The notes under the pieces are model-generated. The model worked only from the letters and a program-made list of their open reading frames with translations. It made no database searches and was not told the DNA's origin. Made by a program: the position numbers and the translations under genes. Shown here piece after piece: positions 17,025-25,699 of a stretch of 64,000 nt of DNA. The stretch comes from DASYTH01 sp045806965. GTDB lineage: Bacteria; Actinomycetota; Actinomycetes; Mycobacteriales; Pseudonocardiaceae. The stretch is from contig JBJMIG010000084.1 of NCBI GenBank assembly GCA_045806965.1, forward strand, positions 69,382-133,381, in the 5' to 3' direction. Numbering within the stretch: position 1 is the first letter of the stretch; each line of letters begins with the position of its first letter.

Positions 17025-18305
17025 GTGAACGCGCACCAGGCCACCGTCCTGCTCTTCGACCTCGCGTTGATCCTGGTGGTCACGAGGGCACTCGGGGCGC
17101 TGGCCACCCGGCTCGGCCAGCCCGCGGTGATCGGCGAGGTGCTCGGCGGCATCCTGCTCGGTCCAACGCTGTTGCACGGCACCGTCGCGCGCACGCTGCT
17201 ACCGGCCGAGGTGCGGCCCTACCTCGCGGCGCTGGCCAACCTCGGCGTCGCGCTGTTCATGTTCATCGTCGGCATGGAACTGGACCGCGGCCTGATCAAG
17301 GGGCGGTTCCGGGTCGCGGTCAGCGTGTCGGCCGGATCCATCGTGTTGCCACTGGGTATGGGGATGCTGCTGGCGCTGTACCTGGCGCCACGGCATCCCA
17401 CCGGTGACCGGCTCGGCTTCGTCCTGTTCATGGGTGCTGCCCTCTCGGTCACCGCGTTCCCGGTGCTGGCAAGGATTCTCATCGACCGGAACATGCACCG
17501 CAGCATGCTCGGCAGCCTGGCGCTGGCCAGCGCGGCGATCGGCGACGTGCTCGCCTGGTCGCTGCTCGCCGTGGTGGTCGCCATGGTCAGCGGCGTGATG
17601 CACTGGCAGCTGCTCTTCGCGGTCCCGTTCCTGCTCGTGATGTTCCTGCTGGTGCGCCCGCTGCTGCGCCGCGTGCTGGGCGCGGGCACGCTGACCAGAA
17701 CCGGCTTCGTCGTCGTCCTGGTCGGCCTGCTGGCCTCCGGCGCCCTCACCGAATGGTTCGGCCTGCACTTCATCTTCGGCGCCTTCCTGTTCGGCGTCGT
17801 CATGCCGCACGACAACCCGGTGCTCCGCGCCGAGATCCTCGCCCCGCTGGAACAGCTGAGCGTGACCCTGTTGCTGCCGGTCTATTTCGTGGTGGCGGGC
17901 ACGCAGGTCAACCTCTCCGCGATCGGGTTCGCCGGCATCGGCGAGCTGGGCCTGATCCTGCTGGCCGCCATCGCCGGCAAGTTCGTCGGCGCCTTCGCCG
18001 GCGCGCGTGCTCAACGCGTCCCCCCGCGCGACGCGGCCATCCTCGGCACGCTCATGAACACCCGGGGCCTGACCGAGTTGGTAATCCTCACCGTTGGCCT
18101 GCAACTGGCGGTTCTGGACACCCAGCTCTACTCGCTCATGGTCGTCATGGCCCTGGTCACCACCGCCATGGCCGGCCCGCTCCTCGGCCTCCTTCATCGC
18201 ACCCGGTCGGCGTCGAATCAGCAAATCCCACCCCTGACACCGTCCCCGCGCTCGCCGGTGCCGGAGGAGACGCCACACGTGGAGACGCCACATCTGGCCG
18301 AGTAG
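17025..18305 (+). CDS. Cation:proton antiporter (CPA2/KefB-like)
   Basis: A 426-residue membrane protein with about 12 helices and the Na+/H+ exchanger fold. The opening ALATRLGQPAVIGEVLGGIL, followed by GPTLL, and the middle GAALSVTAFPVLARILID are typical of CPA2 antiporters. There is no C-terminal Rck/KTN domain, only a short polar tail rich in Thr/Pro/Glu. The GTG start at 17025 lies four bases downstream of the halogenase stop, which implies co-expression. Exchange of K+ or Na+ for H+ is the family role; linking it to halide or product handling is only an inference from the gene pairing. It converges on a Crp-like regulator gene. Confidence 0.88.
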   Translation: MNAHQATVLLFDLALILVVTRALGALATRLGQPAVIGEVLGGILLGPTLLHGTVARTLLPAEVRPYLAALANLGVALFMFIVGMELDRGLIKGRFRVAVSVSAGSIVLPLGMGMLLALYLAPRHPTGDRLGFVLFMGAALSVTAFPVLARILIDRNMHRSMLGSLALASAAIGDVLAWSLLAVVVAMVSGVMHWQLLFAVPFLLVMFLLVRPLLRRVLGAGTLTRTGFVVVLVGLLASGALTEWFGLHFIFGAFLFGVVMPHDNPVLRAEILAPLEQLSVTLLLPVYFVVAGTQVNLSAIGFAGIGELGLILLAAIAGKFVGAFAGARAQRVPPRDAAILGTLMNTRGLTELVILTVGLQLAVLDTQLYSLMVVMALVTTAMAGPLLGLLHRTRSASNQQIPPLTPSPRSPVPEETPHVETPHLAE

Positions 18306-18345
18306 GCGCCACGAAGGTCGAATTCAGGACATCGCTGCGCCTCGG

Positions 18346-19098
18346 TCAAGAGGAAGGGCGCCTTTCGCCGGCATGTTGGCGCAGCGCGGGGAGATCGACG
18401 ATGGTGGTTCGGCCTCGGCTTGTTTGGACCATGTTCTGGCGGCGCAGTTCCTCCAAGCCGCGGATGAAGGTACTGCGGGAGACGCGGGCGAGGCTGGCCA
18501 GGTCCTCCTGGGTGAACGGAAGGGCGATGGGGGTGTCGTCCGGCGCGTGTGGAGCGCATTGAACGGCCAGTTCCAGCAGCACCGAGGCGAGGCGTTGCGG
18601 AAAGTCCGGGCCGCCCGCTTCCAGGTGGAGGTGGGCCGCCTGCTCGAACCGCACGGCCGCGGCGCGGATGAGCTCCTCGGCGATGTGCGGCCGGGTGCGC
18701 AGCACGGTGCGCAGCCGTTCGGGCGGGATGACCAGCGCCATGACCTCGGTGAGGGCTTCCATGGTTGCGGTGCGCGGGCGGTTGCCGATCGGGCCGAGCT
18801 CACCGACGATCTCGCCCGCGCCGCGGGCCGCGATGGGGGCGTGCTCGCCACGGTCATTGGTCACCGAGATCTTGACCAGCCCGCGCAGGATGATGTACAT
18901 GCCGTCCGGCGGACCGCCCTGGCTGACGATGGTCTCTCCGACGCTCCAGGAGCGGTGATATCCCGCGGCGGTGAGCGCCGCCTGCTCGGTCGGGGTGAGT
19001 CGGTACCAGGCCCGGGTTTCGCCCTCGGCGGGCGCCGCCGGGCTCACCGAACTCTCGCCCGAATGGGCGATTCCACTACGCCGCGTTTCATCTGACAC
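18346..19098 (-). CDS. Crp/Fnr-family transcriptional regulator
   Basis: A 250-residue regulator. The cyclic-nucleotide-binding beta-barrel is at about residues 40-150 (SQGGPPDGMYIILRGLVKIS; GEIVGELGPIGNRPRTATM). The C-terminal winged helix is at about 185-240 with a recognition helix region TQEDLASLARVSRSTFIRGL. The cAMP pocket pattern RxTA is present as RTAT, so nucleotide binding is possible. The GTG start at 19098 has AAGGA eight bases upstream. It is divergent from the small membrane-protein gene at 19161, sharing a 62-bp promoter region, and convergent with the antiporter. Confidence 0.9.
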   Translation of the reverse strand: MSDETRRSGIAHSGESSVSPAAPAEGETRAWYRLTPTEQAALTAAGYHRSWSVGETIVSQGGPPDGMYIILRGLVKISVTNDRGEHAPIAARGAGEIVGELGPIGNRPRTATMEALTEVMALVIPPERLRTVLRTRPHIAEELIRAAAVRFEQAAHLHLEAGGPDFPQRLASVLLELAVQCAPHAPDDTPIALPFTQEDLASLARVSRSTFIRGLEELRRQNMVQTSRGRTTIVDLPALRQHAGERRPSS

Positions 19099-19160
19099 AT
19101 CGGCAATTTCCTTGCCGCGTCAACATCGTGGTGTACCCCCAACCCGCAAAAGGAATAACG

Positions 19161-19550
19161 ATGACGAACAGTGTGCAGGAACACCAGCGGCAGAGCGAAC
19201 TCATGGCGGAATCATCCGGTTCGGTCCCGTACGCCATTCCACCACATGCGCCGCTGGTGTCCGGCGGGTGGTATCGGGGGATGTCGATGGTGGAGGTGCT
19301 CGGGCCGGGCCGTTATCCGGTCGATGTCCCCGGCGACAAGTCGGTGGGGCTGGCGCTGGCCCTCACGTTGATCTTCGGCCCAGCCGGGGTGTGCTATGTG
19401 TCCGTTGCCGGTGGCCTGATCTGTCTGGCGCTGACCGTGGTCGCGGTGTTCCTGATCGGCCCGGCTCCGCTGCTCGTCGCCTGGCCGCTGGCCATGGTCT
19501 GCGCCGGCGTCATTGCCGGCGGAATGCACGCGGCCCGCCAGCGACAGTAG
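19161..19550 (+). CDS. Small two-helix membrane protein, function unknown
   Basis: A 129-residue protein: a polar N-terminal part of about 60 residues (including GGWYRGMSMVEVLGPGRYPV) and two closely spaced hydrophobic segments (about 64-82 and 84-102, then a third stretch to about 122). AAAGGA lies nine bases before the ATG at 19161. I do not recognise a named family, although the soluble part followed by paired helices recalls small actinobacterial membrane proteins found beside regulators. Its divergent position next to the Crp-like gene suggests it may be that regulator's target. Confidence 0.7.
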   Translation: MTNSVQEHQRQSELMAESSGSVPYAIPPHAPLVSGGWYRGMSMVEVLGPGRYPVDVPGDKSVGLALALTLIFGPAGVCYVSVAGGLICLALTVVAVFLIGPAPLLVAWPLAMVCAGVIAGGMHAARQRQ

Positions 19551-19561
19551 ATTCCGGGGGT

Positions 19562-20746
19562 ATGAGCGCAACGGAGCAGCCGCGGGTACGGGGCCGGCAT
19601 CAGTCGCGGGTGTTGGAGTTGCTGCGGGATGAGGGTCCGCTTTCTCGGGTGGCGCTCGGTGAGCGGTTGGATCTGCCGAGGGCGAAGCTGGCCGGGGAGT
19701 TGTCCCGGCTGATCGACAGCGGGTTGGCGCAGGTTGGCGGGCCGGCGGCGAGCCGGGGCGGCCGCCGCTCGACCCTGGTGCACCTGGCCGAGGATCTGCG
19801 CTTCATCGCGGTGGACGTGGGTGCCACCTCGGTGGCGGTCGCGGTCACCGACGGGCGCTGCGAGGTCTTGGCCAACGAGCGGGAGCAGTGCGACGTCCGG
19901 ACCGGACCGACCCAGGTGCTCGGCCGGGTGGTGGACATGGCCGCCCGGGTGCTGGAGAAGGCGCCGGGCCGGCTGATGGGAGCCGGAGTCGGGCTCCCCG
20001 GCCCGGTGAGCTTTCGGGACGGCATGCCGGTGGCGCCGCCGATCATGCCGGGCTGGGACCGCTACCCGGTGCGCGAGGAGTTGGCCGGCACCTGGGGCCG
20101 GCCGGTCACGGTGGACAACGACGTGAACGTGATGGCCCTCGGCGAGCGGCACGCGGGCGTGGCCAGGAGCCTCGACGACCTGATCTTCGTCAAGATCGGC
20201 ACCGGGATCGGCTGCGGCATCGTGGTCGGTGGCCGGGTGTACCGCGGGGTGGCCGGGACCGCGGGCGACATCGGGCACATCAAGCTGGACGACTACGGGC
20301 CGGCCTGTGCCTGCGGCGAGGTCGGCTGCCTGGAGGCGTACTTCGGCGGTGCGGCGCTGGCCCGGGAGGCACTCACCCTGGCCAGGAGCGGGCGGTCCAA
20401 CATGCTGGCCGCGGCGCTCGAGGAGCGCGGCCGGCTGACGGCCGCCGACGTGGGCACGGCGGCGGTGGCCGGCGACTTCGCCGCGGCCAACCTGGTGCGG
20501 GAGGGCGGCCGGCGGCTCGGCCAGGTGATCGCCTCGCTGGTCAGCTTCCTCAACCCCGGCATGGTGGTGATCGGCGGCGGGGTGTCCCGGCTCGGCCACC
20601 CGCTGCTCGCCGAGGTGCGCAGCTCGGTATATCGGCGTTCGCTGCCGCTTGCCACCGGCAACCTGCCGATCGTGCTGTCGGAGTTGGGTGAGCTGGCCGG
20701 GGTGACCGGCGCGGCCTGGTCGGCTACCGATCACACCTTCAACTGA
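19562..20746 (+). CDS. ROK-family regulator or sugar kinase (1)
   Basis: A 394-residue ROK protein. An N-terminal winged helix (residues 10-60; RVLELLRDEGPLSRVALGER) precedes an actin-like sugar-kinase fold starting at AVDVGATSVAVAVTD. The ROK zinc signature is intact in CACGEVGCLEAYFGG, the phosphate-binding motif FVKIGTGIGCGIVVGG and the catalytic-type VDNDVNVMALGE are present, so it could both bind DNA and phosphorylate a sugar. The ATG at 19562 follows CCGGGGG. It precedes a second ROK gene and the xylose-type import operon, and is separated from them by an inverted repeat at 20761-20783. Confidence 0.88.
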   Translation: MSATEQPRVRGRHQSRVLELLRDEGPLSRVALGERLDLPRAKLAGELSRLIDSGLAQVGGPAASRGGRRSTLVHLAEDLRFIAVDVGATSVAVAVTDGRCEVLANEREQCDVRTGPTQVLGRVVDMAARVLEKAPGRLMGAGVGLPGPVSFRDGMPVAPPIMPGWDRYPVREELAGTWGRPVTVDNDVNVMALGERHAGVARSLDDLIFVKIGTGIGCGIVVGGRVYRGVAGTAGDIGHIKLDDYGPACACGEVGCLEAYFGGAALAREALTLARSGRSNMLAAALEERGRLTAADVGTAAVAGDFAAANLVREGGRRLGQVIASLVSFLNPGMVVIGGGVSRLGHPLLAEVRSSVYRRSLPLATGNLPIVLSELGELAGVTGAAWSATDHTFN

Positions 20747-20760
20747 GCGATACCGACACG

Positions 20761-20783
20761 CTTTCGTTACTCGCAGACGAAAG
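20761..20783. promoter_or_regulatory. Inverted repeat between the ROK genes (candidate operator)
   Basis: CTTTCGT and ACGAAAG are perfect complements separated by nine bases. The element lies 14 bases after the first ROK stop and about 105 bases before the second ROK start. It could be an operator for the sugar operon or a weak terminator; the short arms and the promoter-like position favour an operator. Confidence 0.45.
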
Positions 20784-20888
20784 ATTGCCACCTCGTTAGG
20801 CCGATCGGCGTATTGCCAGGAGCGACAGCCGTGAGACACGCTCTCTCGCAACGTCACTTAGGCAAGGCCCTCAACGAAGTGGGGCAGT

Positions 20889-22115
20889 GTGGGAAGCGTC
20901 CGTCCGGTCGACCAGTCCGGCCTGCGTCGCGGGAACCTGGCTCTGCTCGTGCATACCCTGCGCGCGCACGGCCCGTTGTCCCGGGCTCAGCTCGCGGTGC
21001 GTTCCGGGCTGTCCAAGGCGACGGTGTCCAGCCTGATCACCGACCTCGAGCAGCGGGGTCTGGTGCACTCCGCCGGGATCTCAGCGGGCGGGCAGGGCCG
21101 GCCCGGTCAGCTGGTCGCGCTGCGCGCCGGCAGCGTGTGCGGAATCGGTCTCGACGTCCACATGGGACACGTCGGCGTGGCCGTCCTGGACCTCGCCGGC
21201 GCGGTGGTGTTCCGCCGGCGGCTGGTCTGCGAGGTGCCGGGGCTCGACCCGGAGCGCGCGCTCGACCAGCTCGCCGCGCTGACCGGGGAGGCGCTGACCG
21301 CGGTGCGCGGCGCCGGCGGCTACCCGGCCGGGGTGACGGTGTCGGTGCCCGGCCTGGTCGACACGGACGCCGGGGTGGCCCGGTTCGCACCCCGGTTGCG
21401 CTGGCGCGAGGTGCCGGTGGCGGACGGCCTGGCCGCCCGCACCGCTCTGCCGCTGGCCGCGATCACCGTGGACAACGACGCCAACCTCGGCGCGATGGCC
21501 GAGCACGCCGCCATGCCGGTGTCCGACCTGGTGTACCTGACCGGTGACTTCGGTATCGGTGGCGGGCTGATCGCCGGCGGCGTGCCGCTGCGCGGTTCGA
21601 TCGGCTACGCCGGGGAGATCGGCCACATGTCGATCGACCCGCTCGGTCCGACCTGCTCGTGCGGCCGCCGCGGCTGCTGGGAGACCCAGGTTGGGCTTGG
21701 CGCGCTGCTGCACGCCTGCGCGGACCCGGGCGATCCGCTGCACGATCCCGCCCTGGACCTCGACGAGCGGATGGCGATCATCCGGGCCAGGGCCGAGCAG
21801 GCCGATCACCGCACCCTCAACGCCCTGCACCAGATCGGTTCGGCGGTCGGCGTCGGCGTGTCCATTGTGGTCAATCTGCTCAACCCGGCGGTGGTGGTGC
21901 TCGGCGGCTACTTCGCGGCGCTGCCGGAGTGGCTGGTCGAACCGGTGCGTCAGGAGATCGGCGGCCGGGTGCTCGCGCCGGGGGCGGGCGGCGTGCGGGT
22001 GGTCGGCTCGACGCTGGGGTTCTCCGCGGCCACCACCGGCGCGGCGCTCGCGTCGCTGCGCCGGGTGCTCGACGACCCGACCGTGGTGCCGCCGCTCGCG
22101 GAGGGGATGCCATGA
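20889..22115 (+). CDS. ROK-family transcriptional regulator (2) of the sugar operon
   Basis: A 408-residue XylR/NagC-type repressor. The winged helix at about residues 14-70 reads LLVHTLRAHGPLSRAQLAVR then SKATVSSLITDLEQRGLV. The ROK domain carries the zinc motif CSCGRRGCWET and the ligand loop VDNDANLGAMAEH. The sugar-kinase phosphate loop is changed to LTGDFGIGGGLIAGG, a common feature of members that sense rather than phosphorylate sugar. The GTG start follows GTGGGG. Its stop overlaps the ABC ATPase ATG by four bases, so it heads the operon and probably represses it until the pentose is present. Confidence 0.92.
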   Translation: MGSVRPVDQSGLRRGNLALLVHTLRAHGPLSRAQLAVRSGLSKATVSSLITDLEQRGLVHSAGISAGGQGRPGQLVALRAGSVCGIGLDVHMGHVGVAVLDLAGAVVFRRRLVCEVPGLDPERALDQLAALTGEALTAVRGAGGYPAGVTVSVPGLVDTDAGVARFAPRLRWREVPVADGLAARTALPLAAITVDNDANLGAMAEHAAMPVSDLVYLTGDFGIGGGLIAGGVPLRGSIGYAGEIGHMSIDPLGPTCSCGRRGCWETQVGLGALLHACADPGDPLHDPALDLDERMAIIRARAEQADHRTLNALHQIGSAVGVGVSIVVNLLNPAVVVLGGYFAALPEWLVEPVRQEIGGRVLAPGAGGVRVVGSTLGFSAATTGAALASLRRVLDDPTVVPPLAEGMP

Positions 22116-23629
22116 CCGAGCTGCTCAGCATGACCGGCATCGTGAAGGGCTTCCCGGGGGTGCGCGCGCTGGACGGCGTCGACCTCGACGTGCGAGCCGG
22201 CGAGGTGCACTGCCTGCTTGGCCAGAACGGCGCCGGGAAGTCCACGCTGATCAAGGTGCTTGCCGGGGCCCACCAGCCGGACGCGGGCGAGATCCGCTGG
22301 CAGGGACACCTGGTCCGGCCCGGCTCACCGGTTGACGCGCTGCGGCTCGGCATCGCCACCATGTACCAGGAGCTGGATCTGGTGCCCGCGCTCTCGGTCG
22401 CGGAGAACATCTTCCTCGGCCGCGAACATTCCCGGTTCGGCTTCAGCGCGCGGGCCGCTACCAGGGCGGCGGCCACCGCGCTGCTGCGCAGGCTCGGTCA
22501 TCCGGAGATCCCACCGCACCGCGAGGTCGCCCTGCTTTCCGCGGCCGGTCAGCAGTTGGTGTCGATGGCAAGGGCGCTCGCCCACGAGGCCCGGTTGATC
22601 GTGCTGGACGAGCCGACCGCGGCGCTGGCCGCCGACGAGGTGGACAACTTGTTCCGGATCGTCGGCGAGTTGACCGCGGACGGCGTCGCGGTGGTCTACA
22701 TCTCCCACCGGCTGGAGGAGATTCGCCGGATCGGGCACCGGGTGACGGTGCTCAAGGACGGCGCCACGGTCGCCGCCGGGCTCGACGCCGCCACCACGCC
22801 GACCGCCGAGCTGGTCAACCTCATGTCCGGACGCAAAGTGCACACCGTGTTTCCGGTGCGGACGGTGTCTACTGTGGACTCGGACGAGCCGGTGCTCGAG
22901 GTGCGCGGGTTGAGCCGGGCCGGTGAGTTCAGCGACGTCTCCTTCGAGGTGCGGCCGGGGGAGATCGTCGGCATCGCCGGGCTGGTGGGGTCCGGCCGAA
23001 GTGAGCTGCTCGAGACCGTGTTCGGCGGGCGCAAACCGGACCGGGGCAGCGTGCTGGTTCGCGGCAAGCGGTTGCGGCCGGGCAGCGTGGTCGCCGCGGT
23101 GGCCGCCGGTATGGGTCTGGCGCCCGAGGAGCGCAAGAGCCAGGGCCTGCTGCTGGACGCCTCGGTAGCGGTGAACGTCACGCTGGCGAGCCTGCCCGGG
23201 TACAGCCGGGCCGGGTTCACCGACCGCCGCCGTGAGCTCCGCGACGCGCGGGATACGTTGCTGCGCCTGGATCTTCGGCCAGCCGACCCGAGACGGGTGG
23301 TGCGCACACTGTCCGGCGGCAACCAGCAGAAGGCGGTGGTGGCCCGCTGGCTGGTGCGGGACTGCCGGGTGCTGCTGCTCGACGAGCCCACCAGGGGTGT
23401 GGACGTCGGCGCCAGGGCGGAGCTGTACCGGTTGATCCACGAGTTGGCCGCGGCCGGGGTCGCGGTGCTGCTGGTGTCCAGCGAGATGCCCGAGGTGCTC
23501 GGACTTTCCGATCGGGTGCTGGTGCTGCGTGAGGGACGGGTGATCGCCGAGGAGCGGTCCGGCGAGCTCGACGAGGCGGCCGTGCTGGACCTGATCATGC
23601 AGGAGGGGCAGGAGGTGATGGTTCCGTGA
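22112..23629 (+). CDS. Sugar ABC importer ATPase with two nucleotide-binding domains (RbsA/XylG type)
   Basis: A 505-residue duplicated ATPase of the carbohydrate CUT2 class. The first domain has Walker A GQNGAGKST (about 38-46) and a signature reduced to LLSAAGQQL, then LIVLDEPTAAL. The second has the usual degenerate Walker A GLVGSGRSELL, the signature LSGGNQQK and LLLDEPTRGVDVGA. The FPVR linker between the domains is also typical. It starts with ATG 22112 overlapping the ROK stop and ends overlapping the permease GTG. Confidence 0.94.
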   Translation: MTELLSMTGIVKGFPGVRALDGVDLDVRAGEVHCLLGQNGAGKSTLIKVLAGAHQPDAGEIRWQGHLVRPGSPVDALRLGIATMYQELDLVPALSVAENIFLGREHSRFGFSARAATRAAATALLRRLGHPEIPPHREVALLSAAGQQLVSMARALAHEARLIVLDEPTAALAADEVDNLFRIVGELTADGVAVVYISHRLEEIRRIGHRVTVLKDGATVAAGLDAATTPTAELVNLMSGRKVHTVFPVRTVSTVDSDEPVLEVRGLSRAGEFSDVSFEVRPGEIVGIAGLVGSGRSELLETVFGGRKPDRGSVLVRGKRLRPGSVVAAVAAGMGLAPEERKSQGLLLDASVAVNVTLASLPGYSRAGFTDRRRELRDARDTLLRLDLRPADPRRVVRTLSGGNQQKAVVARWLVRDCRVLLLDEPTRGVDVGARAELYRLIHELAAAGVAVLLVSSEMPEVLGLSDRVLVLREGRVIAEERSGELDEAAVLDLIMQEGQEVMVP

Positions 23630-24630
23630 GCGAAGTGGTGACGGAGCGGGACACCGAGACCGTGGTGCGGCGGCAGCCGCCAGCGCGCCCGGGTTCGCGG
23701 ATCGACCTGCGGCTCACCGCCCTGGTCGGCGTGCTCCTGGTGCTCTGCGCGGCCGGCTACATCAGCCAGCCGGACACCTTTCTCAACGAGAGCAACATTT
23801 CCACCATGCTTCGGCTGGCCGCGGCCATCGGTGTGGTGAGCGTCGGCATGACGTTCGTGATCATCAGCGGCGGCATCGACCTGTCGGTCGGCTCACTGGT
23901 GGCGCTGTGCGGCGTGTGGATGACCACGGTGGCGACGCAGTCCTACGGGCCGGTGGTGATGGTGCTCTGCGCGCTGGTGGTCGGCCTCGCCTGCGGGCTG
24001 GTCAACGGGGTGCTGATCGCGTTCGGCCGCATCGTGCCGTTCATCGCGACTCTGGCCATGTACGCCTCGGCGAAGGGGCTGGCCGAGCGGCTGTCCGGCC
24101 GGCACACCCAGGTGGTCACCGAGACCGGCTTCACCACGTTCTTCCGCGGTGACCTGTTCGGCATCCCGGTGCTGATCTGGATGCTGGCCGCGGTCTTCGC
24201 GGTGGGCTGGCTCGTGCTCAACCGCACCACGTTCGGCCGGCGCACGTTCGCCGTCGGCGGCAACGCGGAGGCGGCCCGGCTGGCCGGGATCAACGTCCGG
24301 CTGCACACCGCGCTGGTGTACGGCATCGCCGGGCTGTGCTGCGGCATCGCCGCGATCATGGTGGTGGCCAGGACCACGTCCGGGGCGTCCACCAACGGCA
24401 TGTTCTACGAGTTGGACGCGATCGCCGCCGTGGTGATCGGTGGCACGTTGCTCAGCGGGGGCAGGGGAACCCTCATCGGCACCCTGATCGGGGTGCTCAT
24501 CTTCACCGTCGTGAACAGCATCTTCACCCAGAACCATCTCGAGACCGACATCCAGAACATCGCCAAGGGCGTGATCATCATCGCCGCGGTGCTGTTGCAG
24601 TACGGCACGTCCCGAAGCAGGAAGACCTAG
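23626..24630 (+). CDS. Sugar ABC importer permease (RbsC/XylH type)
   Basis: A 334-residue inner-membrane permease with about eight to ten helices. The CUT2 signature GMTFVIISGGIDLSVGSLVA is intact, and the EAA-like loop GGNAEAARLAGINVRLHTAL is conserved. It would dimerise and pair with the duplicated ATPase upstream. The GTG start overlaps the ATPase stop, and the stop lies ten bases before the ATG of the binding-protein gene, whose ribosome site (TAGGAGG) includes the permease stop codon. Confidence 0.94.
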   Translation: MSEVVTERDTETVVRRQPPARPGSRIDLRLTALVGVLLVLCAAGYISQPDTFLNESNISTMLRLAAAIGVVSVGMTFVIISGGIDLSVGSLVALCGVWMTTVATQSYGPVVMVLCALVVGLACGLVNGVLIAFGRIVPFIATLAMYASAKGLAERLSGRHTQVVTETGFTTFFRGDLFGIPVLIWMLAAVFAVGWLVLNRTTFGRRTFAVGGNAEAARLAGINVRLHTALVYGIAGLCCGIAAIMVVARTTSGASTNGMFYELDAIAAVVIGGTLLSGGRGTLIGTLIGVLIFTVVNSIFTQNHLETDIQNIAKGVIIIAAVLLQYGTSRSRKT

Positions 24631-24640
24631 GAGGCCCACC

Positions 24641-25690
24641 ATGTCCGACCCGTCCCTGGCCCGCAGGCGCTTCTTGGTAGGCACCACCGCGGTCGGTGCC
24701 GGCTCGCTGCTCGCCGCCTGCACCTCGAACACACCGGCCAACTCGTCGTCCAACGTGGTCACGGGTTCCGGGCAGAACGCCCAGCCGGGCAAGCAAGTCA
24801 AGGTCGGCTTCTCCGCGCCGGCGGCCGACCACGGCTGGATCGCCGCGATCACCAAGAACGCCAAGGCACAGGCCGCGCACTTCGGCGACGTGACGCTCAA
24901 CGCGACCGAGGGCACCAACGACGTGAACCAGCAGATCGCCCAGGTAGAAACACTGCTCAACAACAAGGTCGACGTGCTGGTGATCCTTCCATTCGACGGC
25001 AAGGCGTTGACCGCGGTCGCCCAGCAGGCGATGGAGGCCGGCACGCCGGTGATCAACCTGGACCGGATCTTCGACACGGCGCTGGCCTACCGGACCTGGA
25101 TCGGCGGCGACAACTACCGGATGGGTGTCAACGCGGGCAACTACATCGCCGCGGAGCTGAAGAAGAAGGGCGTGACCAACCCGGTCATCGGCGAGATCGC
25201 CGGGCTCGACGCCTTGCCGCTGACCCAGGAACGCAGCAAGGGCTTCCGGGAGGCGTTGGGCCGCAACGGGATGCGAGTTGGGCCCCGGGTCGCCGCGCAG
25301 TTCACCTCGGAGTCGGGCGAGCAGGTGACGGCGAACCTGTTGCAGTCGGTGAGCAAGTTCGACGCGCTCTGGAACCACGACGACGACCAGGGGGTTGGCG
25401 TGATGGCCGCGATGGAGTCGGCCAACCGCAAGGAGTTCCTGATGGTTGGCGGCGCCGGCTCGCGCAATATGATGGACCGGATCAAGTCCGACAGCGGCCC
25501 GCTCAAGGCCACCGTGCTGTACAGCCCGTCGATGTCCTCCTCCGCCGTCGCGCTGGCCCGGTTGCTCGGCCAGGGCAAGGGCCTCGGTGACCTGGCCGAG
25601 CACGAGGTCCCGGCGCAGATCACCACCTACACGGCGGTGGTCACCAAGGAGAACGTCGACTCCTATCTTGACGTCGCGTTCGACAGCTGA
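24641..25690 (+). CDS. Sugar-binding lipoprotein of the CUT2 importer, Tat-type leader
   Basis: A 349-residue periplasmic-type sugar-binding protein. The leader has RRRFL (8-12) followed by the lipobox LLAAC with Cys27, indicating Tat export and lipid anchoring. The mature part has the two-lobed LacI/RbsB fold, with DVLVILPFDGKALTAVAQQA, then INLDRIF and the WNHDDDQGVGVMAA hinge region. GGAGG precedes the ATG at the right distance. Position next to xylose isomerase makes xylose or a related pentose the likely ligand. Confidence 0.92.
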   Translation: MSDPSLARRRFLVGTTAVGAGSLLAACTSNTPANSSSNVVTGSGQNAQPGKQVKVGFSAPAADHGWIAAITKNAKAQAAHFGDVTLNATEGTNDVNQQIAQVETLLNNKVDVLVILPFDGKALTAVAQQAMEAGTPVINLDRIFDTALAYRTWIGGDNYRMGVNAGNYIAAELKKKGVTNPVIGEIAGLDALPLTQERSKGFREALGRNGMRVGPRVAAQFTSESGEQVTANLLQSVSKFDALWNHDDDQGVGVMAAMESANRKEFLMVGGAGSRNMMDRIKSDSGPLKATVLYSPSMSSSAVALARLLGQGKGLGDLAEHEVPAQITTYTAVVTKENVDSYLDVAFDS

Positions 25691-25699
25691 AGGAGAGCA

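Noticed and set aside
18306..18345. A terminator between the antiporter and Crp genes
   Set aside because: The 40-base gap has no convincing stem; only short complementary bits are present.
13566..19550. A complete natural-product cluster around the halogenase
   Set aside because: No NRPS, PKS, flavin reductase, methyltransferase or resistance gene lies within this stretch; only an antiporter and regulators are present.
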